From NCBI RefSeq assembly GCF_900108345.1, contig NZ_FNVV01000014.1:1411664-1475663 (forward strand): a DNA stretch of 64,000 bases, written 5' to 3'. Both the position numbers and the translations under genes were made by a program. The notes beneath the pieces are model-generated. The model made no database searches. It had not been told where the DNA came from and worked only from the letters and a program-made list of their open reading frames with translations. Origin of the DNA: Bacteroides ndongoniae. Its GTDB lineage: Bacteria > Bacteroidota > Bacteroidia > Bacteroidales > Bacteroidaceae. Positions 26,911 through 36,214 of this stretch are shown in pieces (position 1 is the first letter of the stretch; every line of letters starts with the position of its first letter).

Positions 26911-27340
26911 ATTATAAAGGCTCCCGGAGCGGCCGATGACAGAAGACGGCTCGTGCCGGATTCCGTCATCAGCCACAGATCCGGACCGAGATGATTCCAG
27001 TAGCCACAGGCTACCGGAAGATAAGGAGGTGGATAAAAAAGAGCATTAACCACACATGATACAGGGAATGATATAAAAGTCTCCCGGGACGGCCGATGAC
27101 GGATGACTGCTTGTGCTGTCAGTAGAAATCAGCCAAATTCCCGGAGCGTATTGTTTCAGCAGCCAAAAGCTGCCGAAAGACAAGAAGCTGATAAAAAGGA
27201 CAGCCAGAACCCTGGCGTATATAAGAGGAAGATTATAAAGGCTCCCGGAGCGGCCGATGACAGAAGACGGCTCGTGCCGGATTCCGTCATCAGCCATAGA
27301 TCCGGACCGAATATCTCCAGTAGCTACAGGCTACCGGAGA
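26911..27340 (-). repeat. Three ~110-bp structured repeats at ~160-bp spacing
   Basis: Units at 26911-27022, 27071-27180 and 27232-27340. The outer two are nearly identical (ATTATAAAGG, CTCCCGGAGCGGCCGATGAC, ... GTAGC-ACAGGCTAC) and the middle one is diverged. Each can form several hairpins (GATGAC/GTCATC; GTAGCC/GGCTAC). They lie between the parB terminator and the 92-aa gene leader, so they may be transcribed at the 5' end of that leader. No ORF fits them. They could be a structured RNA or partition/replication sites near parB. Confidence 0.7.
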
Positions 27341-27391
27341 AAAAGCAGGTAATTAAAAAAGTGATTCTGGCGGGCACATGAGATACCGACA

Positions 27392-27426
27392 CAAAAAAAT
27401 ACAGGACAGATTCCTCCGCCCTGTAT
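27392..27426 (-). terminator. Rho-independent terminator of parB
   Basis: On the minus strand ATACAGG...CCTGTAT is followed by a run of seven T. It starts 24 bp after the parB stop codon, separating parB from the next leader. Confidence 0.85.
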
Positions 27427-27449
27427 CTGATACAAATCATGAATTATGG

Positions 27450-29183
27450 TCAGGCAGCAGCCTCTTGTGAATGAGGCTGTTGTTCGGTACTATCACTTTC
27501 TGAATGCCCTGTCTCCTGCTTTGCCTGTTCCTGCACCTGCAGAACAGCTTTCTTTTCCTCAATACGCTGGTGGCGTTTTTCGTACACCTCGTCATGCGTA
27601 CCCTTGATTTCAGCCAGTTCTTCAGGCATGTGTTTCTGTGCAAATTCAAGCAACATGTCGGCTACTGCATTATTTCCGTATGCGTTACTCTTGAAATTGG
27701 CAATCAGATAATCCCTGCGGATAACAGCCTTTGCCTTTGGAGTAAGATTTGCTATAATGTTCAGTTTGTTCTCGTCAGTCAAATATGGAATATTTTCATC
27801 CACCAATCCAACGGTTGCAAAATGCTCTTTGCGAAGCGATGAAAGCAGGAAGAAATATATCATTTTATCTTCATCTGCCCCGAATTTGGCTTCGGTCAAA
27901 TCAACTTCAAAAATCCGTCTCTTGGTATCATCTACCGTCTTCTCACGTGCTATTTCCTTGTTACGCTTATCCTGTTTTTCCAGCTTCTGTATCGGTGAGA
28001 GCTGTTCCTGTCCTGTAGGCTGTCCGCCAATTGAACTTTGGGTTGCCACTTCCACATAACACATGGAAATATCTTTCTGACCTATCTGAGCATACAGGCT
28101 TATCTCTCCCTCTTCGTTTCTTCGAACCAGTTCCTTACATTCTTCCATATAGTCGTTGACTTCCTGGTCATACTCCAATCTGGCTTCCCGGAATGCATCT
28201 TCCGTTTCATAGTCAGAGGACTGCGGTTCTTCCGGCAATTCTGGGTATTGGTAACATCTGCCTGAAAGTTCTGTAACTTCATAGCCCAACTCTTTAAGGC
28301 GGTTTACAGCTTCCATATCATAGCAGTATTGATTGTACCCGAGAGAAAGTAGCGGATGGGCACTTAACGCCTGAACAGACTTTTCAACAATAAATGCCGT
28401 ATTCATTTCAGCAAGACAACTGCGCTTTGCACAATTTCCACAACCACCCTCACAAAACAGAGTCATGTTGTTAGTATTGTGCGGACAGGAAGCACAAACG
28501 GCCTTGTCAAAGTTGTAACGGCTAAGGTCGGTCGTATAATTACGTTCAATGTTCTTTGCCACCTCGGTAGCTTTCATACCTCTCCAACTGCCATACATAA
28601 CACCCTCTTTCAGATGTTTGTCGAACACTTCTTTCTGAATATCAGTATCATAACGGCAGATTTCACTTGCCACACTGATAGTCAGTTCGTCTTTTTCCAA
28701 AAGTTCCGCTATCTCGGGAATAAGGGCTGTGAACTTCAATCGGGTACGAATATAGGTTTCATTCTTGCCAAACTGAACGGCCAAAGACTGAATGTCGTGT
28801 CGTCCGCTTTCAATGAGTTTCTGAAATGCGTTTGCTTCCTCAATAGGTGTGACATCCTTACGTTGCAGGTTCTCCGTCACCGCCATTTCCTCTGCCACCT
28901 CTTCCGACACATTCAGAATGACAGCAGGAATTTCCGTCATGTCTGCCATAAGGGAAGCTCGGTATCTGCGTTCTCCAAACACTATCTCAAACTTTCCGCT
29001 TTCTTCAATCGGGCGTACACCGATAGGCTGCAAGACCCCTTGCTGACGGATGCTGTCTGCCAGTTCCGCAAGGCTCGCCTCGTCAAAATGCTTGCGTGGG
29101 TTGTAACCGCTCGGCTGAATGTCTGCCAATGCTACCATACTGATGTTCTTTTCTTCTACTGACTGCATTCCTGTTTTTTCCAT
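27450..29183 (-). CDS. parB: ParB/Spo0J-family protein
   Basis: A 577-residue ParB-family protein. The N-terminal nuclease/CTPase-like domain has SGYNPRKHFDEASLAELADSI, GERRYRAS (ParB box) and ENLQRKDVTPIEEA, followed by the helix-turn-helix region (IQSLAVQFGKNETYIRTRL) and a long C-terminal part with a cysteine cluster (CASCPHNTNNMTLFCEGGCGNCAKRSC, residues ~230-256). It is longer than chromosomal ParB, and no ParA lies beside it, so it may act in maintenance, DNA loading or regulation of the element. It has its own leader and terminator. Confidence 0.9.
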   Translation of the reverse strand: MEKTGMQSVEEKNISMVALADIQPSGYNPRKHFDEASLAELADSIRQQGVLQPIGVRPIEESGKFEIVFGERRYRASLMADMTEIPAVILNVSEEVAEEMAVTENLQRKDVTPIEEANAFQKLIESGRHDIQSLAVQFGKNETYIRTRLKFTALIPEIAELLEKDELTISVASEICRYDTDIQKEVFDKHLKEGVMYGSWRGMKATEVAKNIERNYTTDLSRYNFDKAVCASCPHNTNNMTLFCEGGCGNCAKRSCLAEMNTAFIVEKSVQALSAHPLLSLGYNQYCYDMEAVNRLKELGYEVTELSGRCYQYPELPEEPQSSDYETEDAFREARLEYDQEVNDYMEECKELVRRNEEGEISLYAQIGQKDISMCYVEVATQSSIGGQPTGQEQLSPIQKLEKQDKRNKEIAREKTVDDTKRRIFEVDLTEAKFGADEDKMIYFFLLSSLRKEHFATVGLVDENIPYLTDENKLNIIANLTPKAKAVIRRDYLIANFKSNAYGNNAVADMLLEFAQKHMPEELAEIKGTHDEVYEKRHQRIEEKKAVLQVQEQAKQETGHSESDSTEQQPHSQEAAA

Positions 29184-29408
29184 AATTCATCGAATTTAAT
29201 TGTTAATAATATTTTTATTTCCCTCTGGTCGGTTCCTTTCTGCCGAACCGCCTTGGGGTTTTATGGTGCAGACAATGGATGTCGGTAAAGCCCATTCGAC
29301 GTTTTTTTGAAGCAAAATACTCTTGCCCGCAAGGAAGATTTTCCTTCAAAATGCATTTCAAAACGGAAGAATCAGGCGCGACAGCCTACATTCGCACCCG
29401 ATAAAACC
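29184..29408 (-). promoter_or_regulatory. Leader copy 2 (parB): structured core plus stem-loop/AGGGAAA box
   Basis: The stem CGGTTC...GAACCG (29230-29250) is followed 5 nt later by AGGGAAA (29218-29224), 34 nt before parB. The upstream core (29257-29408) is closed by the same GGTTTTAT-GGTGC/GCACC-ATAAAACC pairing as copy 1, with internal GAAAATCTTCC-TTGC-GGG-CAAG-AGTATTTT. Confidence 0.7.
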
Positions 29409-29954
29409 TATGCGGTGGCAGACAAGGAATGACAGCAGGCAATAATCGCAAATAGAAATGGAATTGGCCATCGGCCTGTATAAAAGGCATCTGATAAAAG
29501 GAATGACGGCTTGGGCGGGTAAAAGAAACGGTCTGCCGGGCAAACAAAATGGGGACTCTTTCTGACTGTGACATTCCGGAGGTTCGACGGACGGCACAAG
29601 CAGAATGTGTCACCGTTTGCCCATGACGCCGTCGGCCCGGAAAGGAAAGCTGCGGACAAAAGGCGAAATGTGCCGGAGCAACAACCAGGCAGGATGCCCA
29701 TATAGCGGAATACCGGTTGTTTCGACAGGTCGAAGCTCCGGCATGAAGCGGCATGATGCAGACTGCCGTTGATCGGGCACAGCCTTCCGTACCTTGAAGT
29801 GAAGGGCGGACTGCGGCACAGACACCATACCTTAGATCTTCGGGTGGGAAAGCCGGATAGAAAAGGAAGGAAATACCGGAAAGGTATTCGTATAAAAGGG
29901 CACTGGCAGGCAAGGCCATGAAGGCAGTCCTGTATGACCGCCTTCTCCTGCCTG
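29409..29954 (-). other. 546-bp gene-free region between 137-aa gene and parB leader
   Basis: GC-rich and open in several minus-strand frames, but the translations are cysteine/proline/arginine-rich and look non-coding. It contains CCTTTTATA-type pyrimidine motifs (near 29475-29500 and 29892) that recur in the other leaders, and a hairpin just behind the 137-aa gene stop (GGCAGG with CCTGCC, ~29909-29957). I see no gene. Confidence 0.5.
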
Positions 29955-30368
29955 TCAATCAACGAAGTTGAAATACCTGTCACAAAGCTCTTTCTGTCGC
30001 ATGAAGCGTTCGCTCTGATAAAAGTCCACCTCGGGGTACTTGCAGAAACCGGAAACGGCGTATTTGCCGGTAGGAGTACACAAGCCGTAAAGCATAAGCC
30101 AGCCAAGAACTTCTTCTCCGTTGTTGTTCGTGTCGATGAACTGACACCCGGCACCGCGTTCCGCACCAGGAAGATTGACCGTAATAACAGCTTCTGACTC
30201 AAATTCGTTACTGTCTTCCACATACGCCAACAATGCCAGACAAAGCGGTGTTCCGAGTCCATGCTTGTAATATGTGACAAGCGGAAAAACCCATTTTCCG
30301 TCCTTTCGTAACAATGTCAGAGTCTTGCCGTCAACAACCACTTCCCTTTCTCTGATTTCATTTTCCAT
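29955..30368 (-). CDS. Hypothetical protein (137 aa)
   Basis: A 137-residue cytoplasmic protein of mixed alpha/beta content (REREVVVDGKTLTLLRKDGKWVFPLVTYYKHGLGTPLCLALLAYVEDSN) with a C-terminal segment YPEVDFYQSERFMRQKELCDRYFNFVD. No catalytic motif is visible and I do not recognise the family. It is a single-gene unit with its own leader, between parB and the methylase/helicase gene, which points to a maintenance or anti-restriction accessory role. Confidence 0.65.
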   Translation of the reverse strand: MENEIREREVVVDGKTLTLLRKDGKWVFPLVTYYKHGLGTPLCLALLAYVEDSNEFESEAVITVNLPGAERGAGCQFIDTNNNGEEVLGWLMLYGLCTPTGKYAVSGFCKYPEVDFYQSERFMRQKELCDRYFNFVD

Positions 30369-30743
30369 AATGCTACTTCTTTTAAGTTTACTTTTTTCTT
30401 TCCCTGCTTTCGGTCCTTAAAGACCTTTGCCGGATTTATTTTTCCGCATCACGAAAGTGATAACGGCAACCGGACAAATCTGGCGACAGAAATACGCTTC
30501 TCCCCGAGAAGGAAGATTTCCGTCGGCCACCGCAGGCCGTGAGGATTTGCAAGGTACAGCTGTTATCCGTTACTTTCGCGGAACAATAAGCCGGAAGGTC
30601 AGGACGGACTGCAAGGACAAAGATATAAAAGGATTGAAAGACAGATATAAAGGGAGGCGATAAAAAGGGGAAAGGAGGATAAAAAAGGCAGATGCCAGGC
30701 TATAAAAGCCAACTGGGCCCCGGCAGGACAGAACACAGGAAAA
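30369..30743 (-). promoter_or_regulatory. Leader copy 3: long leader of 137-aa gene
   Basis: The stem GGTC-TTTAAG-GACC (30412-30425) is followed 6 nt later by AGGGAAA (30399-30405), 30 nt before the start. Upstream, CGAAAGT-GAT-AACGG near 30452 can pair with CCGTTACTTTCG near 30560, closing a region that holds AAATCTTCC-TTCTC-GGG-GAGAAG-CGTATTT, as in copies 1 and 2. Between 30600 and 30705 the minus strand has at least five CCTTTTATA/CCTTTTTTATC motifs. Confidence 0.65.
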
Positions 30744-30770
30744 CCTGCCCGATCATCACGACCGGACAGG
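30744..30770 (-). terminator. Terminator after methylase/helicase gene
   Basis: On the minus strand CCTGTCCGG...CGGGCAGG forms a hairpin followed by TTTT, 27 bp beyond the stop codon of the 1661-aa gene. Confidence 0.65.
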
Positions 30771-30796
30771 CAAAAGGTTAAATCAATGAATCATGG

Positions 30797-33700
30797 TCAG
30801 GCTGCCCTGACAGTGTTTTCTTCTTCGGGAACTTCCGGCTTCGGACACTCGGCTTCCTTAAGTGCCTCGTCAATCCGCTGCTGCAAGTCCTTACATTCCT
30901 GTTTCAACCGCTCCAGCTCTTCCGCCTTGTTCCACTTCCGGGCGGTGATTTCCTGCAAGGTAGGTATTTCGTGCTGCAGCATGGCTATCTGTTTCTGCTG
31001 CTTCTCTATCAGTGACGGCATCCTTTCAAGTGCGGCCTGTGGGTAGCGTGCCGATTCAGCGAATCCCAACGGCAGGCTTCCCGACACGCCACAGCGGTAT
31101 TTCAGTCCGCTTACGCCCTCGACAAAGAAAGCGTTACGGTCGAACGAGCCGGAAAGAGTGTACTCGCTGCGGACAAGCAGGTTCAGTCCCATATAGCTGC
31201 CTATGGTTCGGTATGCCTCGCTCCTGTATGTCTTGGCTATGCGGTGCAGTTCACGACCTGTCTCTTCCCGGGTAGCCTGCGGCAGATTGAGCAACAGCGT
31301 TTCCCTGTTGCCGTTATAGGATGCGATATACTCCATATCCTGCCTAACCTGTGCCATGATGCGCTCTGCCATACCGACAGCTTCCGTGTTGGCTGCAATC
31401 TTACGCTCTGCACGGATGCGCTCTTTCTTGAATATGGCCTGCTCTTTCTCCAGCTGCATAATCCTGTTGTCGAGCTTGGCCTTGTTCAAAAGGTCGGTAT
31501 TTCCTGAAAGGATAGCCACGAACTCGGCAAAGTTCATTCCGCTGTCCTCGTCCATGCTGTCCTCGTCGATGCGGCGCACGGCGATAGTGCCGTTGTTTAT
31601 CTGGTTGATGAACATCTGCTTGTTTTTGAGCAGGTTGAACTTGTAGGCGTCAAGCGTCTTTTCCGTTCCGTAGATTACAATATCCACCACGTTACCGCCC
31701 CAGAGTTTCACGGTGTTGCCCTTGCGTACCGCACGACCGTTGCGCTGCTCCATGTCGGCAGGTCGCCACGGTATCTCCAGATGATGCACTGCCACAGCCC
31801 GCTGCTGGGCGTTGACCCCTGTACCGAGCATGGATGTAGAACCGAAGAGGACACGTACCCTGCCGCTGTTCATGTCTTCAAAGAGGCGTTTCCTCGCCCT
31901 TTCCGTGGTGGCACACTGGATAAACTGGATTTCATCAGCCGGGATGCCGAGGCGTACCAGCTTCTCCTTGATGTCGGTATAGATATTCCACTCGTTAGGC
32001 TTGTAGGTACTTAGGTCGCTGAAGACAAACTGCGTACCCTTATTGGCTGCCGAACGTACATAATAGTCATAGATGGTTCGGGCACAAATGGAAGCCTTGT
32101 TACTGGCATCATCGCTGAACCTATCACCCAAAAGACGCATGTCGAGAGCCATCTTGCGTGCCACATTGGTAGCAATGAGCATCTTTGCCTTGTCGAGGTT
32201 GTCCGGCTCGGGAGTATCAAGTCCGAGGTCTTCCCAGTTTCCGCTACCGGCAAAGGAAACGAGACGTCCGATCATTTCTTCCTGCTCGATTGTCGGTGCA
32301 TGAGAGAGAAAGCGGACGTTTTTCTCCGGCACATCAAGATTTATCATGTCGGCGGTACGGTAGTCGGTGATTTCACGCAGGAACATCGCCAGTTCCGGCA
32401 CTTTGATATAAGTGCGGAAACGCTCCTTGCGTTTGATTGCCCCTGTCACGTTCAGCTCATAGTCGGCTGTCTTTTTTGTAAATATGGCCGCCCAGGCATC
32501 GAAACAGCTAATCTGCTGACGCTTGAGTTCACGTGGCCGCAAATACTTGAACATCACATAAAGCTCTGTCAGCGCATTTACCACCACCGTACCGGACAGG
32601 AACGTAGCCCCAAGGTCACGGCCTGTGCGGTGCTGGATGTCACGGATGGCAAAAAGCAGGTTCATAGCCCTTTGCGAGCCTTTAGTATTGCCGATACCTG
32701 CCACCCTGTTGTGGCGTGTCTGGAACATGAGGTTCTTGAACATGTGGCATTCATCGACAAAGATATGGTCTATACCCATTGAATGAAAGTCCACGGTATC
32801 ATCCTTGCGGTCGTCCAGTTTTCTACGGAGTTCGGACAGCTTCGCTTTCAGGTTCTCCTGCCTTACTTCCAGCCCTTTCTGCATCTTACGGCTGCGGTAG
32901 CGCATGGTGGACTGTTCCAACACTTCAAGGCTTCGCTCCACATCGTAAAGCTCTTCGGTGAATATCTCTATCATGGTTTCCTCGGACTGCGGTATCTTGG
33001 CGAACTGGTCGTGCGTCAGGATAATACAATCCCAGTTGTTGTTCTTGATTTTGGAAAACACCTCTTTGCGGTTGGCCGGCGTGAAGTCTTCCTTGCCCGG
33101 GTATAGGACTTTGGCGTTCGGGTATGCCTTGCGGAATGTGTCGGCTATCTCGTGGACGTTTGCTTTCAGGCCGATAATCAGAGGCTTCTGTACCAATCCC
33201 AGACGCTTCATTTCATAGGCCGAGACGCACATTATCATCGTCTTGCCTGTACCTACTTCGTGCCAGCAGATACCGCCGCCGTTCTGCTTAATCATCCAGA
33301 TTGCGTCTTTCTGCGACGGGTAGAGTTCATTGTACGGGAACTGCTCAAAGGAAAGCTGCGGAAAGGTCTGTGCCGAGCCGTCATAGGCAGGACGAACATA
33401 GCAGTTGAAACGCTCGTTGTATGTGCGTACCAGTTCATCCCTGACTTCCAGAGGACAGGCATCGAGCCACTGGTTGAAATTGCTGCGGATTTCCTGTATC
33501 TTGGTAGCCGCTTCCTGAATGGCTTCCTCGTCGGGCACACGTATCTTATCACCATTTCGATACACCTCTTTGGTTATTTCGGGTACGGTATCGTGCAAGG
33601 CATGAACAAACAGGTCTTCACCGTTGAAATTGCGCACGGAATAGGTGTTGTATGCTGCCGGGGAGTAACCTTTCAGACGTACCACATAGGTATCGTTTAC

Positions 33701-35782
33701 ATCAAAGTACATCACTTCGGCTTCCACCCCGAAAAGGTCTGCCGCAAAGTCGGCGTAAAGCTGGGGGTCAATCCAACGCTCGCCCATATTGATATCCAGC
33801 TCTTCATAAGGTATCAGTTCGGGTGTTGCGTTCTCCAGTGCCCTTGCGGAGATTTCCGCCCAATCCCTTTCCCTGCCGGACAGGTCGTCAAGGCAGGATG
33901 TGAGTTCCTTGTACTTGTCCACCACATTTCCGGCAAGGAACCTGCCTTTGTGTTCCCATTCTTCCGTGAGGGGATTGTAGTATATCTCGCCCTGCAGTGC
34001 TGCGATTACATCTTCATCAGACAAGCCGGTAGAGCGCATGATGTAGTCCATTTCCACCTTCCCGTAGAAATTGAGGCTGCTTGCCAGCGCTTCCGACGGC
34101 TGTAAAATGCGGTCAGCCACAATCTTTGTGAAAGCTACAGGCTCACGCATGATGTCGGCCTTGACTATATCGCTGCCAAGCTGCATTTCAATAGTGAACA
34201 CCTCGACACCGAGGCTGTCAAGCATGATAAACTCCTTGTTGTCGTTCTCATGGAAAAATCCCCATTTGGTGACAAAGGCATCATACAGCGTGTTCAGCCG
34301 CTCACGTATGGCCGTCTGTTCGGTCTGCAGATCCCTTTCCCTGACAGAAAGCATAAAGTACGCCTCACGGACAGGGAAATAGTCGGTTGCACGCTCCATA
34401 TTGACCTTTCCCTCGTCCACCGGAACGAAATCCACGGCCACATCGACATAGTGGCTTGACTTGCGGAACACGACCGTACCAATCTGCCCCTCGAACATTA
34501 CCAATGTACCGCTTTTCATCCAATCATCGAGCTTTTCAGTATATGGCCTCCGTCCTCTGTTTACGGAGAGTGCGGTCGTCTCCTGCATCCCGAACAGCGA
34601 CATCTGTACGGACGCTTCGCCCTGCTGTCCGAAAAGGCTTTTGCGGAAATACCGGTCAAAGTCGTATTTCAGAAGTGCGGAAAGGTATTGCGCCATGGCC
34701 GCATCAGAGCCGAGCCACTGGTGTTTGCGTACATATTTGCCGTGCTGGTTCATCACGATACGGCTGTCGGTTGCCAGTACGGTCTTCGGCATGGAAAACA
34801 GCCTGTTGGCATTTTCGGTCATTGTTCCGTTCATGTCGTACATTTCCTTGGCTACCTGCAAAAACATCTGTTCACGTGCGGAAAGTGCCGCCTTATTGGT
34901 ATGCTTCTGGAATATGAGCAGGTCGCTGCCCACTTCAATACCGCTTGTCTGCATGAAAAGAGCGTCAGGCAAACGTACTGCACTGACAAGGTCGGCATGG
35001 CTCACCAGATACTCACGTACAAATTTGTTTCCTGCCGTGTCGGCCACACCTCTTGAAGTGACAAAGGCAAGCAGGCCGCCCTCGGAAAGCAGCTCCATAG
35101 CCTTGACAAAAAAGTAGTTGTGTATGGTCTTGGTGGCCTGTTCGTAGATACCGCCCTTTTTCCACAGGTCGGCATCGAATACACGGAAATTGCCGAAAGG
35201 AATATTGGACGCAATGACATCGAATTTCCGATGCTCCAGCTCCTGTGTGCCTATCGTTTCAAACCCTGCCGTTACGGTGGTTGCGTCCTCATGCAGCAGC
35301 GAAAGTACAAGTCCTGTAATGGTGTCCTTTTCAAAAGCATAGCTGTGTGTGCCGGACATGGCTACAGGCAGGAAACCGCCGATGCCTGCGCTCGGTTCAA
35401 GAAAGCTGTGCATCTGCAAGCCGTTTGCGGAAAAAGTGCCGTGTATCTGTGCCGCCACTGCGTCAATCAGGAATTGCGGTGTGTAGAACGCTGTCAGGAC
35501 TGATGACTTGATGCTTTCAACAAGTGAACGGCAAGCGGCTTCGTCACCCCCTGCAAGTGTCCTTAACGCATCCAGCAGACGGTTCAACAGCTCGGACACG
35601 CCTTTGTCAAGCGGTTTGTCCGTACCCAAGTCCAGCACGTCCTTGATACCGCCGAAACCTGAATACTGCGCCAATATCTGTTTTTCCTCTTGTGTAGCCG
35701 TCCTGCCCTGTATGCGAATAGCTACTGCTGTCTCTATGGCCTTGATGTTGGCCGATAATGATGTCAATTTGTTGTAACCCAT
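30797..35782 (-). CDS. DarB-like DNA methylase/superfamily 2 helicase fusion (1661 aa)
   Basis: A giant protein joining an N6-adenine methyltransferase to a SNF2/SF2 helicase, like phage P1 DarB and its relatives on Bacteroidales mobile elements. The AdoMet motif FLEPSAGIGGFL lies near residue 125 and the catalytic motif appears as SNIPFGNF near 195. Helicase motifs: Walker A HEVGTGKTMIM near 845, DECH (FVDECHMF) near 1010, and QRNGRAVRKGN near 1345. The last ~200 residues contain coiled coil. It is expected to protect incoming DNA from restriction, possibly in the recipient. It has its own leader and terminator. Confidence 0.9.
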   Translation of the reverse strand: MGYNKLTSLSANIKAIETAVAIRIQGRTATQEEKQILAQYSGFGGIKDVLDLGTDKPLDKGVSELLNRLLDALRTLAGGDEAACRSLVESIKSSVLTAFYTPQFLIDAVAAQIHGTFSANGLQMHSFLEPSAGIGGFLPVAMSGTHSYAFEKDTITGLVLSLLHEDATTVTAGFETIGTQELEHRKFDVIASNIPFGNFRVFDADLWKKGGIYEQATKTIHNYFFVKAMELLSEGGLLAFVTSRGVADTAGNKFVREYLVSHADLVSAVRLPDALFMQTSGIEVGSDLLIFQKHTNKAALSAREQMFLQVAKEMYDMNGTMTENANRLFSMPKTVLATDSRIVMNQHGKYVRKHQWLGSDAAMAQYLSALLKYDFDRYFRKSLFGQQGEASVQMSLFGMQETTALSVNRGRRPYTEKLDDWMKSGTLVMFEGQIGTVVFRKSSHYVDVAVDFVPVDEGKVNMERATDYFPVREAYFMLSVRERDLQTEQTAIRERLNTLYDAFVTKWGFFHENDNKEFIMLDSLGVEVFTIEMQLGSDIVKADIMREPVAFTKIVADRILQPSEALASSLNFYGKVEMDYIMRSTGLSDEDVIAALQGEIYYNPLTEEWEHKGRFLAGNVVDKYKELTSCLDDLSGRERDWAEISARALENATPELIPYEELDINMGERWIDPQLYADFAADLFGVEAEVMYFDVNDTYVVRLKGYSPAAYNTYSVRNFNGEDLFVHALHDTVPEITKEVYRNGDKIRVPDEEAIQEAATKIQEIRSNFNQWLDACPLEVRDELVRTYNERFNCYVRPAYDGSAQTFPQLSFEQFPYNELYPSQKDAIWMIKQNGGGICWHEVGTGKTMIMCVSAYEMKRLGLVQKPLIIGLKANVHEIADTFRKAYPNAKVLYPGKEDFTPANRKEVFSKIKNNNWDCIILTHDQFAKIPQSEETMIEIFTEELYDVERSLEVLEQSTMRYRSRKMQKGLEVRQENLKAKLSELRRKLDDRKDDTVDFHSMGIDHIFVDECHMFKNLMFQTRHNRVAGIGNTKGSQRAMNLLFAIRDIQHRTGRDLGATFLSGTVVVNALTELYVMFKYLRPRELKRQQISCFDAWAAIFTKKTADYELNVTGAIKRKERFRTYIKVPELAMFLREITDYRTADMINLDVPEKNVRFLSHAPTIEQEEMIGRLVSFAGSGNWEDLGLDTPEPDNLDKAKMLIATNVARKMALDMRLLGDRFSDDASNKASICARTIYDYYVRSAANKGTQFVFSDLSTYKPNEWNIYTDIKEKLVRLGIPADEIQFIQCATTERARKRLFEDMNSGRVRVLFGSTSMLGTGVNAQQRAVAVHHLEIPWRPADMEQRNGRAVRKGNTVKLWGGNVVDIVIYGTEKTLDAYKFNLLKNKQMFINQINNGTIAVRRIDEDSMDEDSGMNFAEFVAILSGNTDLLNKAKLDNRIMQLEKEQAIFKKERIRAERKIAANTEAVGMAERIMAQVRQDMEYIASYNGNRETLLLNLPQATREETGRELHRIAKTYRSEAYRTIGSYMGLNLLVRSEYTLSGSFDRNAFFVEGVSGLKYRCGVSGSLPLGFAESARYPQAALERMPSLIEKQQKQIAMLQHEIPTLQEITARKWNKAEELERLKQECKDLQQRIDEALKEAECPKPEVPEEENTVRAA

Positions 35783-36172
35783 GATTTAACCTAATTTTTT
35801 TATTTCCCTTTTTTCGGCCCGTTTGCGGCCGCAGGGATTATTTTTCTGCTTTGAAAGGTGGCGGTGGCCATCTGCCATGGCCGGTAAGGAAAAATACGCT
35901 CGACAGCCGGAGAGGAAGATTTTTCCGAGACCCCACGGGCAGAATGCCGGCATTGGCAGGAATGGAAACCGGCGGTTACCTTTGCTGAAAAATCCAATCC
36001 CCCGAGGTCGCACGGTGGAGAACGGAAGAGCAGCTACAAGAGGGATGAATAAAAAAGGATTGAAAACAGGCGGATGGAAAGATAGAAAAGGAAAATCTGA
36101 GGTAAAAAAGGAACGGCGCATGGCAATGCCATCGATAAAAAGGGAATTTGCCGTCGGCAGACCGAAGCCGGA
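35783..36172 (-). promoter_or_regulatory. Leader copy 4 of the methylase/helicase gene
   Basis: The stem CGGCC-GCAAACG-GGCCG (35815-35831) is followed 5 nt later by AGGGAAA (35803-35809), 20 nt before the start. The upstream core contains AAAATCTTCCTCTC...GAG-CGTATTTTT, and its ends can pair (TTTTTCAGC-AAAGGT with ACCTTTCAAAGCAGAAAAA). Pyrimidine CCTTTTTTAT motifs lie near 36045-36140. No gene is present. Confidence 0.65.
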
Positions 36173-36204
36173 ACAGACCCTGCCGGCCCCCCGGTAAGGT
36201 CTGT
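36173..36204 (-). terminator. Hairpin after 214-aa gene
   Basis: ACAGACC...GGTCTGT with an inner CCGG pairing lies 10 bp beyond the stop codon of the 214-aa gene. No U-run follows, so it may be a weak or factor-dependent terminator. Confidence 0.45.
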
Positions 36205-36214
36205 CCGTGGATTA

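Noticed and set aside
26911..27340. Three repeats considered as a CRISPR array
   Set aside because: Units are ~110 bp with ~50-bp gaps, only three copies, internally structured and diverged; no cas genes.
29386..29958. 190-aa and overlapping longer minus-strand ORFs in the parB upstream region
   Set aside because: Open in two frames at once, Cys/Pro/Arg-rich translation, partly the shadow of the 137-aa gene; looks like GC-rich leader DNA, not a gene.
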